Of a DNA stretch of 41,981 nt, positions 6,282 to 16,105 are shown one piece after another. The translations under genes were made by a program, and so were the position numbers. Source of the stretch: an uncultured Clostridia bacterium (lineage in GTDB: Bacteria > Bacillota > Clostridia > Oscillospirales > Butyricicoccaceae); assembly GCA_947648385.1 (NCBI GenBank), contig CANSNO010000009.1, forward strand, positions 1-41,981, read 5' to 3'. The notes under the pieces were generated by a model, which did no database searches, was not told where the DNA came from, and saw only the letters and a list, made by a program, of their open reading frames with translations. Within the stretch, counting starts at the first letter, position 1. Every line of letters starts with the position of its first letter.

Positions 6282-8320
6282 TTAAAAGAAACCGTCTCCT
6301 CTTTTGTCAATCTGCCGTTCTGGAAAACCGTGACCGAATGGTCACCCTCGGGAGCCGTCAGAGATATTATAACCGAACCCTCGTCATAGGTGTGATTGGC
6401 CGTATAGCCCACCTTGGCGTCGACGGCCACCATAACCTGTATCTCACCCTCGATATTGTCCATAGTGACAACATACTGTATGGTGACGTCCTTGACCTCC
6501 GGCTTGGGTTTTTCGGGCTTTTCCTGATTTCCGCCCTGATTTCCCGAGCTGCCGGAATTATTGCCCTGATTGGGCTTTGAAGAACCGTTATCATCGGGAG
6601 CCTTGCAGATGTGGATGTTTATAACACTGCCCTCCTCGACCTCGGAATTGGCCGGCAGAGACTGAAATACCACTCTGCCCGGCGTCGCCGTGTTGTTCTC
6701 TATCTCGGTCGTCGTGCCGGGAGTCAGCTTGGCGTCCTTAATAGCCTTTGCCGCCTCCTCCGCCGTCATGTTGTCAAGGTCGGGCACCTTTGTCATGCGC
6801 ACCTCCGGCCCCTTGCTTATGCGCACAAGAATACTGTCGCCCGAATTGAGGGTCGTTCCCTTTGAGGGAGAGGTGGCGATGACAAGGCCGTCCTCGACCT
6901 CCTCGGAAAAGTCATACTGGGCCTTGGGCGCCAGACCGTGACGCTCAAGAATGACAAGGACGCTTCTGCCGTCCATGCCCGTGTAGTCATCGACAGTCAC
7001 AGTTTTGGGGCCGAGGCTGACGACAAGGCTTATTTTTGTGCCCTCGGAAACCTTTTTGTCGGCCTCGGGCGACTGGGATATGACAAGACCCTTGTCGACC
7101 GTGTCGTCATATACTTCATCGGTCTTTTCTATTTCAAAATCCGAATATTCGGAAGAGGCGTCCTTGAGGATTTCATTATATTCAAGCCCTTCCAGCTTTG
7201 GCACGATCACCTTTTCGCCTCCGCCGCCGAAAGGGTCTATGACCTTAAAGGCAAAATATACCGCCCCGACAAGGAACACAAGCACAGACACGGCGGCAAA
7301 GACAACGGGATTTACCCTGCGCTTGCCGTCATGTCCGGCCTCGTCCTCATCCGCATCATCAGGCTCGTTGACAGGGGTATATTTCTTGGTGGTTTTGTCC
7401 ACGACGCCGGGATTGGCTATCTTGCGTGTGGCGTCGATGTCATTTTCCCGCGCGTCGGGCAATACAGGGCTTTCAAACTCTATTTTGACCGATGGGTCGT
7501 TGTTGAAGCGTTCAAAATCCTCCAACATTTCGCCGGCTGTAGAATACCTTTTTGAGGGTGAGGGGTTCATGGCCTTCATGGTGATGGCCTCAAGGGCCTG
7601 AGGTATGCCCTCCACAAAATCGCTGGGCGGAAGCGGAATGGAGTTTATATGCTGGACGGCCACCTCCATGGGGGTGCTGCCCTCAAAGGGAAGCCTTCCG
7701 GTCAGCATCTCATACATGACAACGCCGAAGGAATATATATCCGAGCGGTTATCTATGTGACTGCCTCTCGCCTGCTCGGGAGAGACATAATGTACCGAGC
7801 CGATGGCCTCGCCCTTGGAATAGTCGACCTGACTTGACATATGGTGGGCTATACCGAAATCGGCCACCTTGACGGTGCCGTCGCGAAGCAACATGATATT
7901 CTGGGGCTTGATGTCGCGGTGAATGACGCCGCGGCTGTGGGCGTGCTCAAGAGCCTTGGCTATCTGCACGGAGAAAAATGTGGTCTCCTTCCAGGACAAA
8001 GCCCCCCTGTGTGCCAGATAATCCTTGAGGGTTATGCCGTCTATAAGCTCCATGACTATGTATTCAATATCCCCCGAACGGGATACGTCGTATACGCCGA
8101 CTATATTGGGATGGGACAGCATGGCGACGGCCTGAGACTCGTCAAAAAATCTCTTTCTGAACTCCTCGTCGCCGGCGTATTCCTCCTTCATCACCTTGAT
8201 GGCCACATATCTGTTGAGCCTGTGGCACATGGCTTTATATACTATCGCCATACCGCCTACGCCGATGACTTCCAGCACCTCATAGCGGTTGTCGAGCATT
8301 TTTCCTATAAGCTTATCCAT
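6278..8320 (-). CDS. prkC: PASTA-domain Ser/Thr protein kinase (PrkC/Stk1)
   Basis: About 680 aa. The Hanks-type kinase domain occupies about 13-275, with glycine loop GVGGMA, Lys42 (AIKVM), HRDIKPQN (catalytic Asp136), DFGIA and SPEQARG. A single membrane helix lies at about 337-359, followed by three extracellular PASTA repeats (about 371-580), a Gly/Asn/Ser linker (about 585-610) and a C-terminal beta-rich domain. PASTA repeats bind muropeptides or lipid II; the kinase controls cell-wall metabolism and germination in related species. The start at 8320 is set by AGGTGA 7 nt upstream; the longer frame to 8341 would overlap the phosphatase. It is coupled to stp upstream and rsgA downstream; B. 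subtilis PrkC phosphorylates the RsgA homolog. Confidence 0.96.
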   Translation of the reverse strand: MDKLIGKMLDNRYEVLEVIGVGGMAIVYKAMCHRLNRYVAIKVMKEEYAGDEEFRKRFFDESQAVAMLSHPNIVGVYDVSRSGDIEYIVMELIDGITLKDYLAHRGALSWKETTFFSVQIAKALEHAHSRGVIHRDIKPQNIMLLRDGTVKVADFGIAHHMSSQVDYSKGEAIGSVHYVSPEQARGSHIDNRSDIYSFGVVMYEMLTGRLPFEGSTPMEVAVQHINSIPLPPSDFVEGIPQALEAITMKAMNPSPSKRYSTAGEMLEDFERFNNDPSVKIEFESPVLPDARENDIDATRKIANPGVVDKTTKKYTPVNEPDDADEDEAGHDGKRRVNPVVFAAVSVLVFLVGAVYFAFKVIDPFGGGGEKVIVPKLEGLEYNEILKDASSEYSDFEIEKTDEVYDDTVDKGLVISQSPEADKKVSEGTKISLVVSLGPKTVTVDDYTGMDGRSVLVILERHGLAPKAQYDFSEEVEDGLVIATSPSKGTTLNSGDSILVRISKGPEVRMTKVPDLDNMTAEEAAKAIKDAKLTPGTTTEIENNTATPGRVVFQSLPANSEVEEGSVINIHICKAPDDNGSSKPNQGNNSGSSGNQGGNQEKPEKPKPEVKDVTIQYVVTMDNIEGEIQVMVAVDAKVGYTANHTYDEGSVIISLTAPEGDHSVTVFQNGRLTKEETVSFK

Positions 8321-8330
8321 ATTTCTCACC

Positions 8331-9068
8331 TCAAATGGCAATAAGGATCATCGTAATATTGTCCGATCCTCCGCGTGAATTGGCCAGTTCGACAAGACTT
8401 TGGCAGGCCAGCTCGGGATGCCCCGATTCGTATATCTCGTAATATATCTCCGGCTCGCTGACCTGATCGCTCAGGCCGTCGCTGCAAAGGAGAATAAAAT
8501 CGCCTTTTTTGGCTTTGTGGGTATATATATCGCATTTGACCTCGGGCTCCACTCCCACAGCCCTTGTTATCAGGTTGCGGCTGGGATGTCGGTGGGCCTC
8601 CAGCTTTGATATCTCGCCGCGCAGTATCATCTCGTTGACAAGTGAGTGGTCATGGGTCAGCTGGCAAAGGCCCTCCTCGCCGACAAGGTAAGCGCGGCTG
8701 TCGCCGACATTGGCCAGCACGGCTTCGCCCTCCTCATTTATAAAGGCGGCGACGATAGTCGTGCCCATTCCCGAAAGGCCGCTCTCGCCCACGGAGGCGT
8801 CAAAGACGGCCTTATTGGCCCTTGAAACAGCCTCCCTCATGTTTTTTTTCAGCTGGTTCTCGTTCCAGCCGCTATACTTCTCCGAAAGGAAGCCCATGAA
8901 GGTCTTTGAGGCCAGACCGCTGGCTATCTCACCGGCGTTGGCCCCACCCATGCCGTCGCAGACGACGGCAAGCAGACAGCCGTCCTCCATCTTTTCCAAA
9001 ATAAATGTGTCCTCGTTGGGGTTATTCTTTCGTGATATCCCCACGTCGCTTATTGTCCACACCTGCAT
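8331..9068 (-). CDS. stp: PP2C-family protein phosphatase (PrpC/Stp)
   Basis: A 245-aa metal-dependent Ser/Thr phosphatase that reverses PrkC phosphorylation. PPM motifs are in order: the N-terminal NEDTF, DGMGG (metal Asp), VGDSRAY, LLCSDGLSD and GGSDNIT. No membrane segment. Its ATG has GGAGG 11 nt upstream and lies inside the end of rlmN, overlapping by 47 bp, while its stop is 10 nt before the prkC start. The phosphatase-kinase-rsgA order is a strongly conserved Firmicutes signature. Confidence 0.96.
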   Translation of the reverse strand: MQVWTISDVGISRKNNPNEDTFILEKMEDGCLLAVVCDGMGGANAGEIASGLASKTFMGFLSEKYSGWNENQLKKNMREAVSRANKAVFDASVGESGLSGMGTTIVAAFINEEGEAVLANVGDSRAYLVGEEGLCQLTHDHSLVNEMILRGEISKLEAHRHPSRNLITRAVGVEPEVKCDIYTHKAKKGDFILLCSDGLSDQVSEPEIYYEIYESGHPELACQSLVELANSRGGSDNITMILIAI

Positions 9069-10113
9069 TTTCTCTCTGTCCTCCGAGCATAACTCTTCTT
9101 CTAAGCTGTCCGCAGGAGGCGTCTATGTCTGAACCGAGGCGCCGCCTGACTGTGGTGGTTATATGACGGTCTTCAAGAACTTTCTGAAAGCTTTGCAGAT
9201 CCTCCCTTGTCGAAGGCTTGAGAGGGCTGCCCTCCACGTGGTTTAAGGGTATAAGGTTGACATGGCAGTTAAAGCCCTTTAAAAGCCCCGCCAGCTCAAA
9301 GGCACAGGCTTTAGTGTCGTTTACGCCGGCTATCATGGCGTATTCAAAGGATATGCGTCTGCCCGTGGCGGCAAAATAATCGCGGCAGGCCTTTATAAGC
9401 TCCTCTATATGATATCTTTTATTGACCGGCATCAGACGTGAACGCAGGTCGTTGTTCGGGGCGTGAAGTGAAATCGAAAGGGTTATCTGGCGTTTCTGCT
9501 TTGCAAGGTCATATATACGGGGCACAAGGCCGCAGGTGGAAAGGGATATATGGCGCTGGCCGATGTTGACGCCCCTTTCATCCGAAATTATATCGAGAAA
9601 AGCCATGACATTGTCATAATTGTCAAGTGGCTCGCCCGTCCCCATCAGCACTATATTGGATATCCTTTCGCCCGAATCTTTTTGAGCCATGATGACCTGA
9701 AGAAGTATCTCTCCGGCTGTCAGGTTCCTTGTGGCGCCCTTTTCAAATGAGGCGCAGAAGACGCATCCCATTTTGCATCCGGCCTGAGTTGAAATGCAGA
9801 CGCTGTTGCCGTGCTTGTATTTCATCAGCACGGTCTCAATGCTGTTGCCGTCCTCCATGGCAAAGAGATATTTTATCGTGCCGTCTATACGGGATTCCTG
9901 CCTGTATATCATGTGGGCCTGTTCTATGTAAAACCGCTCCTCCAGCCTTGCTCTGAGAGCTTTGCTGACATTTGTCATCTCGTCAAAGGAGGATACTCCC
10001 AGCGACAGCCATTTGAATATCTGTCCGGCCTTATAGGCCGGTTCTCCCATATCAATCAGAAAGCCCTCAAGCTCCGAATATCTCAAAGAGTTTATGGGTA
10101 TGCGCTCTTTCAT
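9022..10113 (-). CDS. rlmN: 23S rRNA m2A2503 / tRNA m2A37 methyltransferase
   Basis: A 363-aa radical SAM enzyme that methylates C2 of adenosine in 23S rRNA and some tRNAs, by a ping-pong mechanism. The cluster motif is C113-x3-C117-x2-C120 (GCKMGCVFC). GTGEPLDNYDNV and the LIPLNHVEGSP segment are family hallmarks, and C334 in DASCGQLR is the C-terminal cysteine that completes the mechanism. Length is normal apart from a basic tail of about 20 residues that overlaps stp. One base separates the stop of rsmB from this ATG, with AGGAGA as the RBS inside rsmB, so the two are translationally coupled. Confidence 0.96.
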   Translation of the reverse strand: MKERIPINSLRYSELEGFLIDMGEPAYKAGQIFKWLSLGVSSFDEMTNVSKALRARLEERFYIEQAHMIYRQESRIDGTIKYLFAMEDGNSIETVLMKYKHGNSVCISTQAGCKMGCVFCASFEKGATRNLTAGEILLQVIMAQKDSGERISNIVLMGTGEPLDNYDNVMAFLDIISDERGVNIGQRHISLSTCGLVPRIYDLAKQKRQITLSISLHAPNNDLRSRLMPVNKRYHIEELIKACRDYFAATGRRISFEYAMIAGVNDTKACAFELAGLLKGFNCHVNLIPLNHVEGSPLKPSTREDLQSFQKVLEDRHITTTVRRRLGSDIDASCGQLRRRVMLGGQRENAGVDNKRRGDITKE

Positions 10114-10114
10114 A

Positions 10115-11428
10115 TCAGGCTCTCCTTTCTAAAAGGGAAATAAAAAATCCGTCGGTGCCGTCCATATGGGGAAAAAGGGTGACATATCCCTCGGTCTGCT
10201 GCCCCGGAAGCTCAAAGGGAACAAGATGATATTCTTCATGCTCATCGAGAAAAGCGTTTAAAACGCCCTCGTTTTCCTCGGGCAGTACAGTGCAGGTGGT
10301 ATATATCATCCTGCCTCCGGGTCTCAAGCATGAAGCGGCGCTTTCCAGCAGCTTTTTCTGAATATCGGGCAGGCCCTTGAGTTCAATAGGGTCTTTATAT
10401 CTTATATCGGGCTTTTTGCGGATAATGCCGAGGCCGGAACAGGGAGCGTCGCATATTATCCTGTCATACATCCCGTCCTCTTCGGGGCAAAACAGACTGC
10501 CGTCCTTGCAGGTGGCGGTTATCAAAGAGGCGCCGTATCTTTCGGCGTTGGCCTTAATAATGTCCCTTTTGTGAGGATAGACGTCGTTTGAAATGATTTC
10601 GCCGTCGTTTTCCATATACTGGGCGGCCAATAAGCTTTTGCCGCCCGGCGCGGCGCAGATATCAAGCAGCCTTTCCCCTCTTTGGGGTGACAGAACCTTT
10701 ACGGCAAGCTGGGACGCCGTATCCTGAACATAAAAGCGCCCGTTTGCGAACTCGTGACTTTTAAGCAAAAGCGCAATATCGGGAGCGTAAAAGGCGTGCT
10801 CAACCCCGTTGACAGGCGACGGCGAGCTGCCGCAAAGGGAGATGTAAGCCGCGATAAAATCCTCGTCAGAGCTTTTCAGCGTGTTGACGCGGACAACGGC
10901 GTCCGCGCCGGAATTATCGGCGGCAAGGAGCTTTTCGGCCCCCTCTTCTCCGAGTATTTTTATAAACCGCCTTGTCAGCCAAAGGGGATGGCTGTATTTT
11001 ATCGACAGCTTTTCATCTCTTTTACCCTTTATCTCAGGCAGAGCGTCCTTTTGACGGGCGATGGCGCGCAAAACTCCATTGGCAAAGCCGGCGGCCCTGT
11101 TGTTGCCGCCCTTGTTTATAAGCTTGACGGCTTCATTTACGGCGGCGCTGTCGGGCACGCGGTCAAGAAAAAGCATCTGATATACGGCCATCCTCATGCT
11201 TTCAAGGACATAGGGAGATATTTTGTTGAGCTTTATCGAGCTGAAAGAGGAAATGTAATAATCTATCAGCAGGCTGTTCTGTATAACGCCGTATGTAATG
11301 GCCGTGGCCAAAGAAGCCTGTTGCCTGTCAAGAGGCTCAAGCTTCTTTTTAAGATACAGGTCGGGCCATACGCGGCTTTTGCGGTATTCCAGCAGGACGT
11401 TATAGGCGGCCTCTCTCTCAGCGCCCAT
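10115..11428 (-). CDS. rsmB: 16S rRNA m5C967 methyltransferase RsmB
   Basis: A 437-aa protein with an N-terminal NusB-like RNA-binding domain (about 1-135) and a C-terminal SAM-dependent RNA cytosine-5 methyltransferase domain. Motifs: LDICAAPGGKS (SAM binding), DAPCSGLG (Cys that assists release) and YTTCTVLPEEN (catalytic Cys). It methylates C967 of 16S rRNA. The ATG shares a base with the stop of the metallopeptidase gene (TAATG). Between fmt and rlmN this is the standard position in Clostridia. Confidence 0.95.
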   Translation of the reverse strand: MGAEREAAYNVLLEYRKSRVWPDLYLKKKLEPLDRQQASLATAITYGVIQNSLLIDYYISSFSSIKLNKISPYVLESMRMAVYQMLFLDRVPDSAAVNEAVKLINKGGNNRAAGFANGVLRAIARQKDALPEIKGKRDEKLSIKYSHPLWLTRRFIKILGEEGAEKLLAADNSGADAVVRVNTLKSSDEDFIAAYISLCGSSPSPVNGVEHAFYAPDIALLLKSHEFANGRFYVQDTASQLAVKVLSPQRGERLLDICAAPGGKSLLAAQYMENDGEIISNDVYPHKRDIIKANAERYGASLITATCKDGSLFCPEEDGMYDRIICDAPCSGLGIIRKKPDIRYKDPIELKGLPDIQKKLLESAASCLRPGGRMIYTTCTVLPEENEGVLNAFLDEHEEYHLVPFELPGQQTEGYVTLFPHMDGTDGFFISLLERRA

Positions 11429-12123
11429 TATCTTCTTCTGTCATTTCTGCCGCCGAATATCAGCAGCAGTCTGAGGAATTGGGCCAGCGCCACGAACAGA
11501 GCCGCCACATATGTCATCGCAGCGGCCGAGAGGGTCTTTTTTGCCCCCGGAAGCTCATCCTCATAAAGCAGGCCTCCCTCGCTTATGGCGGCGATAGCCC
11601 TTTTTGAGGCGTTGAACTCGACCGGCAATGTGACAAGCTGGAAAATGACCGAGAAAAAGAAAAAAGCCAGACCTATCTTTATCAGCGAAAAGGCGTTCAT
11701 AAACATACCGATGAGGATAAGGGGAAGCGAAAGGGACGAGCCGATTCTGGTGACGGGAATTATGGCGGCGCGGAGCTTGATGGGGCTGTAGCCCATGGCG
11801 TACTGGACGGCGTGTCCGGCCTCGTGGGCGGCAACGCCGACGGCCGCCACCGTGGGGGAATCATAGACGCTTTGGGACAGCCTTATGACATTAGAGGACG
11901 GGTCGTAATGGTCGGTGAGATTTCCGGCGACAGGCTCTATCCTGACGTCGGTCACGCCGCTCGCGCTGAGGACGGCACGGGCGGCGTCGGCGCCGGTGAT
12001 ATTTCTGGCCGTGCGAACCCGTGAATATCTGTTGAAGGTCGAATTGACCCTTGCCTGAGCTATCATGGCAAATATGACAGCCGGAAGCACAAGATAAAAA
12101 TAATATGGGTCTATATAAAACAT
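11428..12123 (-). CDS. Zinc membrane metallopeptidase, YugP family
   Basis: A 231-aa membrane protein with an N-terminal membrane segment (about 6-24), the zincin motif HEAGH in AAHEAGHAVQYAMGYSP, and hydrophobic segments at about 118-140, 142-165 and 203-224. This is the neutral zinc metallopeptidase family (YugP-like) often found between fmt and rsmB in Clostridia. Substrate is unknown. AAAGGAG lies upstream of the ATG, and the stop overlaps the rsmB start. Family call is firm; the cellular role is not. Confidence 0.9.
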   Translation of the reverse strand: MFYIDPYYFYLVLPAVIFAMIAQARVNSTFNRYSRVRTARNITGADAARAVLSASGVTDVRIEPVAGNLTDHYDPSSNVIRLSQSVYDSPTVAAVGVAAHEAGHAVQYAMGYSPIKLRAAIIPVTRIGSSLSLPLILIGMFMNAFSLIKIGLAFFFFSVIFQLVTLPVEFNASKRAIAAISEGGLLYEDELPGAKKTLSAAAMTYVAALFVALAQFLRLLLIFGGRNDRRR

Positions 12124-12133
12124 ATTGTCTCCT

Positions 12134-13066
12134 TTAAGCTTTAAAGCTCTTCTCCAAAAGCTGTGGCCTGCCCCTGAAGCAGTCGGCGGCGGACATTCTC
12201 TTCTTACCGCTGAGCTGAACCTCCTTTATAAGGACGGTCCCTCCCTCGGCCTGAACCAAAAGGCCGTTTTTGCCGCATCCTATTATCTGCCCCGGAGCTT
12301 TTTCGGTGCTGTCGTCGCAATACACCGCCGAAAACAGCTTTATTTTTTCCTCTCCGAGATAAGAATATGCGCCGGGAGCCGGGTCATATCCCCTTATCCT
12401 GCACGACACCTTTTCGGCGTTTTCGGAAAAGACTATCTCGGCGTCGCCCTTTTCTATCATGTGGGCATAGCAGGAAAGAGAGTCGTCCTGCTTTGTATAG
12501 ACGGCTTCTCCCCTTTCGATAAGCTCCAGCGCGTGTAAAAGCAATTCTCCTCCCATGTCTGCCAGCTTGTCGTGAAGGGCGCCGTAGGTGTCATCGGGAA
12601 GTATGGGCAGGCTTTTCGAGCATATCATATCCCCCGTGTCGATCCCCTTTGCCATTTTCATAATGGTGACGCCCGTCTCGCCGCATCCATCGATTATGGC
12701 GGCGTTTATCGGGCTGGCTCCCCTGTATTTCGGCAGAAGGGACGCGTGGACATTTATACAGCCGTATTTCGGAAGCTCCAGCACCCTCTGAGGCAGTATC
12801 ACGCCGTAGGAGGCCACGACGACAACGTCGGGTGAAAGCGCCTTTAATACCTCAAAGGCCCCCTCCTCTTTAAAGTTTTTGGGCTGGTAAACGGGTATGC
12901 CGTGGGCTATGGCCGTCTCCTTTACAGGAGGCATCGAAAGCTTCATGCCCCTGTTTTTTGGGCTGTCGGGTCTTGTAAAGACTGCCGCCACCTCATATCC
13001 CCCGTCCAAAAGGGCCTTGAAGGATACATCGGCAAAATCGGGCGTGCCCATAAAAACTGTTTTCAT
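12134..13066 (-). CDS. fmt: Methionyl-tRNA formyltransferase
   Basis: A 310-aa enzyme that formylates initiator Met-tRNA using 10-formyl-THF. The N-terminus VFMGTPDFA, HASLLPKYRGASPI (folate and catalytic region), GVTIMKMAKGIDTGD and the C-terminal OB-type domain (LLVQAEGGTVLIKEVQ) are all present. It follows def by 16 nt, the normal pairing for N-terminal formylation and deformylation. Intact and of normal length. Confidence 0.97.
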   Translation of the reverse strand: MKTVFMGTPDFADVSFKALLDGGYEVAAVFTRPDSPKNRGMKLSMPPVKETAIAHGIPVYQPKNFKEEGAFEVLKALSPDVVVVASYGVILPQRVLELPKYGCINVHASLLPKYRGASPINAAIIDGCGETGVTIMKMAKGIDTGDMICSKSLPILPDDTYGALHDKLADMGGELLLHALELIERGEAVYTKQDDSLSCYAHMIEKGDAEIVFSENAEKVSCRIRGYDPAPGAYSYLGEEKIKLFSAVYCDDSTEKAPGQIIGCGKNGLLVQAEGGTVLIKEVQLSGKKRMSAADCFRGRPQLLEKSFKA

Positions 13067-13082
13067 ATGCTTTGCCTCGTTT

Positions 13083-13550
13083 TTATCTGAGATCCTCGGG
13101 GTCGATATATTCCGTCACAAGCTCGGTGAAAAGATGGCCGCTCAAATGGTCTATCTCATGGCAGAAGGCTCTGGCCGTATAGCCCTCGGCCTCTATCGTA
13201 ATGGGGTTTCCGTTTCTGTCCTGAGCCTTTACGGTCACCTTTTCGGGGCGAAGCACCATGCCGTATCTGCCGGGCAGACTTAAACAGCCCTCGGCCTCCT
13301 CGACGGCGCCGCTGGACTTTTCAATGACGGGGTTGACTATTTCAACATAACTGCCGTCGGCCTGCTCCACTATGGCGCAGGCTCTCAAAACGCCTACCTG
13401 AGGGGCGGCGAGACCCAGACCTCCGGCGTCTCTGAGCGTCTCGGCCATATCGTCGAGCAGCTGATGGAGCCTGTCGTTAAAATCCGTAACTGGGCGGCAC
13501 TTTTTTGTCAGCACCTCGTCGCCCACCTGAACTATCGTTCTCAAAGCCAT
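13083..13550 (-). CDS. def: Peptide deformylase
   Basis: A 155-aa metalloenzyme that removes the formyl group from nascent proteins. Motifs: GLGLAAPQVG, EGCLSLP (metal Cys about 89) and HEIDH (131-135, metal His and catalytic Glu). Two ATGs are possible. AGGAGG directly abuts the first (13559), whereas the second (13550) is 9 nt from it, so the protein is taken to begin MALRTIVQVG. The priA stop TAG overlaps this RBS. Confidence 0.97.
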   Translation of the reverse strand: MALRTIVQVGDEVLTKKCRPVTDFNDRLHQLLDDMAETLRDAGGLGLAAPQVGVLRACAIVEQADGSYVEIVNPVIEKSSGAVEEAEGCLSLPGRYGMVLRPEKVTVKAQDRNGNPITIEAEGYTARAFCHEIDHLSGHLFTELVTEYIDPEDLR

Positions 13551-13563
13551 ATCTGTCATCCTC

Positions 13564-16023
13564 CTAAAAACTCAAAGCGTTTATATCGGCAGCCACCGTA
13601 ACACCGGCTGTCACCTTTTGAGACGAAAGCCATTTCAAAATGTTCCACACAAGCTGACGGCTTTCTTTATTATCCTTTGATTTAAATGTGACTACGTATC
13701 TGTATTTGTTGTTTATTTTGGCTATCGCCGCCGGCGTCGGCCCTAAAACGGGCGAAGCCAGACGCGAATATCTGCCCTCAAAGGCGCTTTTCAGGCCGTC
13801 GGCCGCCCTTTGCGCCGCCGACAAAGCCTTTGCCTCGTCCGGACAGGTGAAGAAAAAGGTAAAGATATCATAAAAAGGCGGAGCCTTTATAAGCTCCCTG
13901 CTTTTTATCTCATAGTCGTAAAAGGCGAGATAATCCTGCCTTGCCGCCGCGTCGATAACGGGATTTGACGGCATATAGCTCTGTATGACCGCCTTGCCCG
14001 GCTTATCCCTTCTGCCGGCCCTGCCTGAAACCTGAGATATCAGGTCAAAGCACCTTTCGGCCGCGCCGTAGCTGCCGCTGTAAAGGGCCATATCGGCGTC
14101 GAGAACGCCGACAAGGGTGACATTTGGGAAATCAAGACCTTTGGCCACCATCTGGGTGCCAAGCAATATATCGGCCTCGCCCCGTCCGAATGCGTCCAAT
14201 ATCTCCTCATGGGCTTTTCTCCCCGTCGTTGTGTCGGCGTCCATTCTCAACACCCTCGCGTCGGGGAAAAGCTCGGCCAGCTCCTCCTCTATCCTCTGGG
14301 TGCCACTGCCCACAAGACGGATGTGGTTTCCGCCGCATTGGGGACATTTTGTGATAAGGGGCTGAGAATAGCCGCAATGGTGGCACATAAGCCTCCCGTT
14401 TGCCGAATGATATGTCAGGGAAACAGAGCAGTTCTCGCACTGGGGAATATATCCGCAATCGGCGCAAAACGCCATTTTTGCGTTCCCCCTGCGGTTGAGA
14501 AAAAGAATTGTCTGCTCGCCCCTGTCGAGGGCCAACCTCATTTCGTCCCTCAAAAGCGGGCTTAAAACAGCCATGTCGCCGTCCTTGAGGCTCTCCTTCA
14601 TGTCGGCCATGACGGCCGTGGGAAGAGATGAATCATTGAACCTTTCATCGAGCGTGAAAAGGCTGTATTTGCCCTTTTGCGCGTTATAATAGCTCTCCAC
14701 CGAAGGGGTGGCAGACCCCAAAAGCAAAGGGCAGCCGTTTTTCACACATCTGTACTTGGCCACATCTATGGCGTTATATCTCGGCGCGGAATCCGATTTA
14801 TAGGAATTTTCATGCTCCTCGTCGATAATTATTATGCCCAGATTTTCGCATGGGGCAAACACGGCGCTCCTTGTGCCGACCACGACCGTGGCCCTGCCCG
14901 TCCTGACCTTCATATACTCGTCGTATCTGGAGGCCGGGTCGAGGCCGCTGTGCATAATGGCGACACGGGAGCCGAAGTGTCCCCTGAACTGTCTGAGCAT
15001 CTGAGGGGTCAAGGCTATCTCGGGCACCAGCATCATGGCCGTTTTGCCCTGAGATACAACATACCTTATCAGCTCTATATATACGGCCGTTTTGCCGCTG
15101 CCCGTGACCCCTCTGAGCAGGGCGCAGGAGGCGCCCTTTTGAGCCAGTTTTATAACTCCGTCATATACCTTTTGCTGGTTTGTTGAAAGGACATATGGCT
15201 CGAGTGCTTCATCGGGGGCCGTCTGCGCCATATACGCCGGCCTGTCGCGTTCGACAGCCCAGCCCTTTTTTATCAAAAACTTGATGTCGGCCGATGTGGC
15301 CCCTGTCTGATAACTCAGCTCCTGCGCGGCCGTCTCGCCATGGGAGGAGAGATAAAAAAGAGCCTCGTTTCGTCTTTCGGCCGCCGCTCCCCTGCCCATC
15401 AGCTTTATATCCGGAAGGTCTCCCATATCTACCGTGGGTTCTATCATCCTTATGGTTCTGCCGAAGCCTTTTCCGCTGAACTGCCTGACCTCCCGGATAG
15501 CCCCCGACTTGACCAAAGCCTTTACGGCCCTGTCGGGCAGGCTCCCACCACATTTGTCGCACAGCTCGGGTATAGTAAGCGCCTCGTCCGAGGCCGTCAG
15601 AGCCTCAAGTACGGCCTTTTGCTCGGGCTTGTCCTCAAGATGAAGCTGTGAAAAATCAAGCCCCTCGGCCAGCGCGTATTTCTGCACCGTCTTCTGCCAT
15701 ACGCCGGGAGGTATCATGGCGTCGGCGCAGTCAAAAAAGGTGCAGAAACAGCGGTTTCTCATCCAGAGCGCCAGCGCCATATCCTCATCGGACAGCCTGA
15801 CCTCATCGTCAAAAAAGAAGAGCAGCTCCTTCAGCCTTGCCGTATCCTCCGTCTCGCTCAAAGACAAAACAAAGCCCTCGACGGCTCTGTTTCCCATTCC
15901 GAAGGGCACAAGGACGCGGCACCCGACCTGAACCGACGAAAAGGCCTCGGGAACGATATAGTCAAAGGGCTTGTCAAAGCTGAGCGCAGCCGAGGAAACG
16001 GCGACTCTCGCGACCTTTTGCAT
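13564..16023 (-). CDS. priA: Primosomal helicase PriA
   Basis: A 819-aa 3'-5' helicase that reloads the replisome at stalled forks. It has an N-terminal DNA 3'-end-binding domain, Walker A GVTGSGKT, the DEEH box in IIIDEEHENS, and a cysteine-rich zinc region with four CxxC pairs (CADC, CENC, CHHC, CPQC). Motifs V and VI are visible in TQMVAKGLDFPNV and SQVSGRAGR. An in-frame GTG at 16032 has no spaced RBS; AGGTGA 6-7 nt before the ATG at 16023 decides the start. Normal length, intact. Confidence 0.96.
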   Translation of the reverse strand: MQKVARVAVSSAALSFDKPFDYIVPEAFSSVQVGCRVLVPFGMGNRAVEGFVLSLSETEDTARLKELLFFFDDEVRLSDEDMALALWMRNRCFCTFFDCADAMIPPGVWQKTVQKYALAEGLDFSQLHLEDKPEQKAVLEALTASDEALTIPELCDKCGGSLPDRAVKALVKSGAIREVRQFSGKGFGRTIRMIEPTVDMGDLPDIKLMGRGAAAERRNEALFYLSSHGETAAQELSYQTGATSADIKFLIKKGWAVERDRPAYMAQTAPDEALEPYVLSTNQQKVYDGVIKLAQKGASCALLRGVTGSGKTAVYIELIRYVVSQGKTAMMLVPEIALTPQMLRQFRGHFGSRVAIMHSGLDPASRYDEYMKVRTGRATVVVGTRSAVFAPCENLGIIIIDEEHENSYKSDSAPRYNAIDVAKYRCVKNGCPLLLGSATPSVESYYNAQKGKYSLFTLDERFNDSSLPTAVMADMKESLKDGDMAVLSPLLRDEMRLALDRGEQTILFLNRRGNAKMAFCADCGYIPQCENCSVSLTYHSANGRLMCHHCGYSQPLITKCPQCGGNHIRLVGSGTQRIEEELAELFPDARVLRMDADTTTGRKAHEEILDAFGRGEADILLGTQMVAKGLDFPNVTLVGVLDADMALYSGSYGAAERCFDLISQVSGRAGRRDKPGKAVIQSYMPSNPVIDAAARQDYLAFYDYEIKSRELIKAPPFYDIFTFFFTCPDEAKALSAAQRAADGLKSAFEGRYSRLASPVLGPTPAAIAKINNKYRYVVTFKSKDNKESRQLVWNILKWLSSQKVTAGVTVAADINALSF

Positions 16024-16069
16024 TCTGCTCACCTAACAACACACCCTTTTTATCACTAAACCGTGAAAG

Positions 16070-16093
16070 GGGCAGATAAATAGCTATCTGCCC
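16070..16093 (-). other. Intercistronic hairpin between rpoZ and priA
   Basis: A perfect 9-bp stem, GGGCAGATA with TATCTGCCC (16070-16078 and 16085-16093), with a 6-nt loop. The bases after it on the minus strand are CTTTC, not a U-tract, so it is unlikely to be a full terminator. It could stabilise the upstream transcript or reduce readthrough into priA. Confidence 0.5.
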
Positions 16094-16105
16094 TCCTCTC
16101 GCCGT